Positions 5,547 through 6,444 of a DNA stretch of 6,444 bases are shown piece by piece; within the stretch, counting starts at the first letter, position 1; each line of letters begins with the position of its first letter. The position numbers and the translations under genes are program-made. The stretch is from Desulfobulbaceae bacterium UBA5628 (GTDB lineage Bacteria; Desulfobacterota; Desulfobulbia; Desulfobulbales; Desulfurivibrionaceae). The stretch covers positions 1-6,444 of the forward strand of contig DIKC01000121.1 of assembly GCA_002421565.1 (NCBI GenBank), written 5' to 3'. The notes beneath the pieces were generated by a model that saw only the letters and a program-made list of their open reading frames with translations, was not told where the DNA came from and searched no databases.

Positions 5547-6444
5547 GCGGCTTCCTCCTTGAGCAGGGCCACGAATTCCTCGCTCTCCAGGGTTTCCTTT
5601 TCCAGCAGGTGTTCGGCAATTTTGGTGAGCAATTCCCGCTTGTCGGCCAGGGTCTTTTTCACCTCGATCATCCGGGCGGCCATAATCCCCTGAATCTCTT
5701 CGTCGATCAGGCGGGCGGTCTGGTCGCTGAACTCCCGGGGCTGGCTCAGTCCCGCCTGGAGAAACTGCTGGGCCGGCTGCTGGTAGGTGGCCTGCCCCAG
5801 TTTATCGGTCATCCCGTACATGGTCACCATCCCGCGGGCGATTTCGGTGGCTCGCACCAAGTCGTTCTGGGCTCCGGTGGTGATATCCTCAAAGACCAAT
5901 TCCTCGGCCGCCCGGCCGCCCAGGAGAACGTCGATTTTTTCCAGCAGTTCCTGCCGGCTCATCAGATAGCGATCCTCGGTGGGGAGCTGCATGGTGAAGC
6001 CCAAGGCCCCGATTCCCCGCGGCACAATCGAAATCTTGTGAACCTTTTCGGCGCTCTCGCGGGAGGCGGCCATCAAGGCGTGGCCGGTTTCGTGATAGGC
6101 GACGATCTTCTTTTCCTTGTCGCTCAAGACCCGGTTTTTCTTTTCCAGCCCGGCCACGATCCGGTCGATGGCCGCCTCAATCTCGGCCTGGCCCACCTCT
6201 TCCCGGCCCCCCCGCACCGCCAGCAAGGTCGCCTCGTTGAGCAGATTGGCGAGATCGGCGCCGGTAAAGCCGGAGGTGCGGCGGGCGGTTACCTCCAGAT
6301 CAACCGCCACCGCCAGCTTGATCCGCTTGGCATGAACCTTTAAAATCGCCAGCCGTTCCTTGAGATCGGGGCGGTCGACCAGGATATGGCGGTCGAAGCG
6401 GCCCGGTCGGAGGAGGGCGGGATCGAGGATCTCCGGCCGGTTGG
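5543..6444 (-). CDS. ftsH: ATP-dependent zinc metalloprotease FtsH, C-terminal part (partial)
   Basis: The frame is open from the right edge of the window to TAG (5545-5543), giving 299 residues of the C-terminal end. FtsH is a membrane-anchored hexameric AAA+ protease that degrades misfolded membrane proteins and regulatory proteins. The fragment starts in the second region of homology, NRPEILDPALLRPGRFDR, with the two arginine-finger positions at 6398-6400 and 6389-6391. The AAA+ lid follows (TSGFTGADLANLLNEA). The zinc motif HETGH (6080-6094) carries the two His ligands and the catalytic Glu, and the third ligand is the Asp of TTGAQND (5861-5863). HETGH instead of the commoner HEAGH is a mild variant within the HExGH consensus. 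Walker A and B and the transmembrane segments lie outside the window. An internal start near 6310 would cut into the AAA+ domain and is not the true start. Confidence 0.96.
   Translation of the reverse strand, partial: NRPEILDPALLRPGRFDRHILVDRPDLKERLAILKVHAKRIKLAVAVDLEVTARRTSGFTGADLANLLNEATLLAVRGGREEVGQAEIEAAIDRIVAGLEKKNRVLSDKEKKIVAYHETGHALMAASRESAEKVHKISIVPRGIGALGFTMQLPTEDRYLMSRQELLEKIDVLLGGRAAEELVFEDITTGAQNDLVRATEIARGMVTMYGMTDKLGQATYQQPAQQFLQAGLSQPREFSDQTARLIDEEIQGIMAARMIEVKKTLADKRELLTKIAEHLLEKETLESEEFVALLKEEAA

Noticed and set aside
5609..6343. 244-codon open frame on the + strand
   Set aside because: It is the antisense shadow of ftsH and has the Gly/Leu/His-rich composition typical of such frames.

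Overview
The window looks like part of a bacterial chromosome, moderately GC-rich in its core genes. The carbonic anhydrase, YqeY and FtsH sequences read as proteobacterial or Desulfobacterota-like. That placement rests on general resemblance only; no marker gene is present to fix the taxon. The window is densely coding, with no gap over about 50 bp. No rRNA, tRNA, CRISPR array or insertion sequence was recognised.

Region 1 (1-4026, + strand) is an accessory, defence-flavoured run of genes in one direction. It starts with the C-terminal end of a probable DNA methyltransferase (1-249). Three tightly packed genes of unknown function follow: a TIGR04255-family protein (270-1034), a protein with a WDGYGA motif (1007-1555), and a third small uncharacterised protein (1533-1955). 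Consecutive members overlap by 28 and 23 bp. One base after the third stop codon begins a 689-residue fusion of a RelE/ParE-like domain to a UvrD-type superfamily 1 helicase (1957-4026). In sampled lines the three-gene block is about 42-48% GC, against roughly 50-73% in the flanking genes, which suggests separate acquisition.

Region 2 (4042-5546, + strand) holds ordinary metabolic genes: ppnP (nucleoside phosphorylase), a type II beta-carbonic anhydrase, and a YqeY/GatB-like protein. ppnP and yqeY have clear Shine-Dalgarno sequences; the carbonic anhydrase does not.

Region 3 (5543-6444, - strand) is the C-terminal two-fifths or so of the membrane AAA+ zinc protease FtsH, running off the right edge. 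It converges on yqeY, and the two genes share a single CTAG palindrome as their stop codons.

The most interesting part is the block 1-4026. A methyltransferase end, a compact three-gene cassette of unknown function and a toxin-domain/helicase fusion sit in one apparent transcription unit, which is a plausible candidate for a defence or genome-conflict module. That function is inference; nothing in the sequence proves it.
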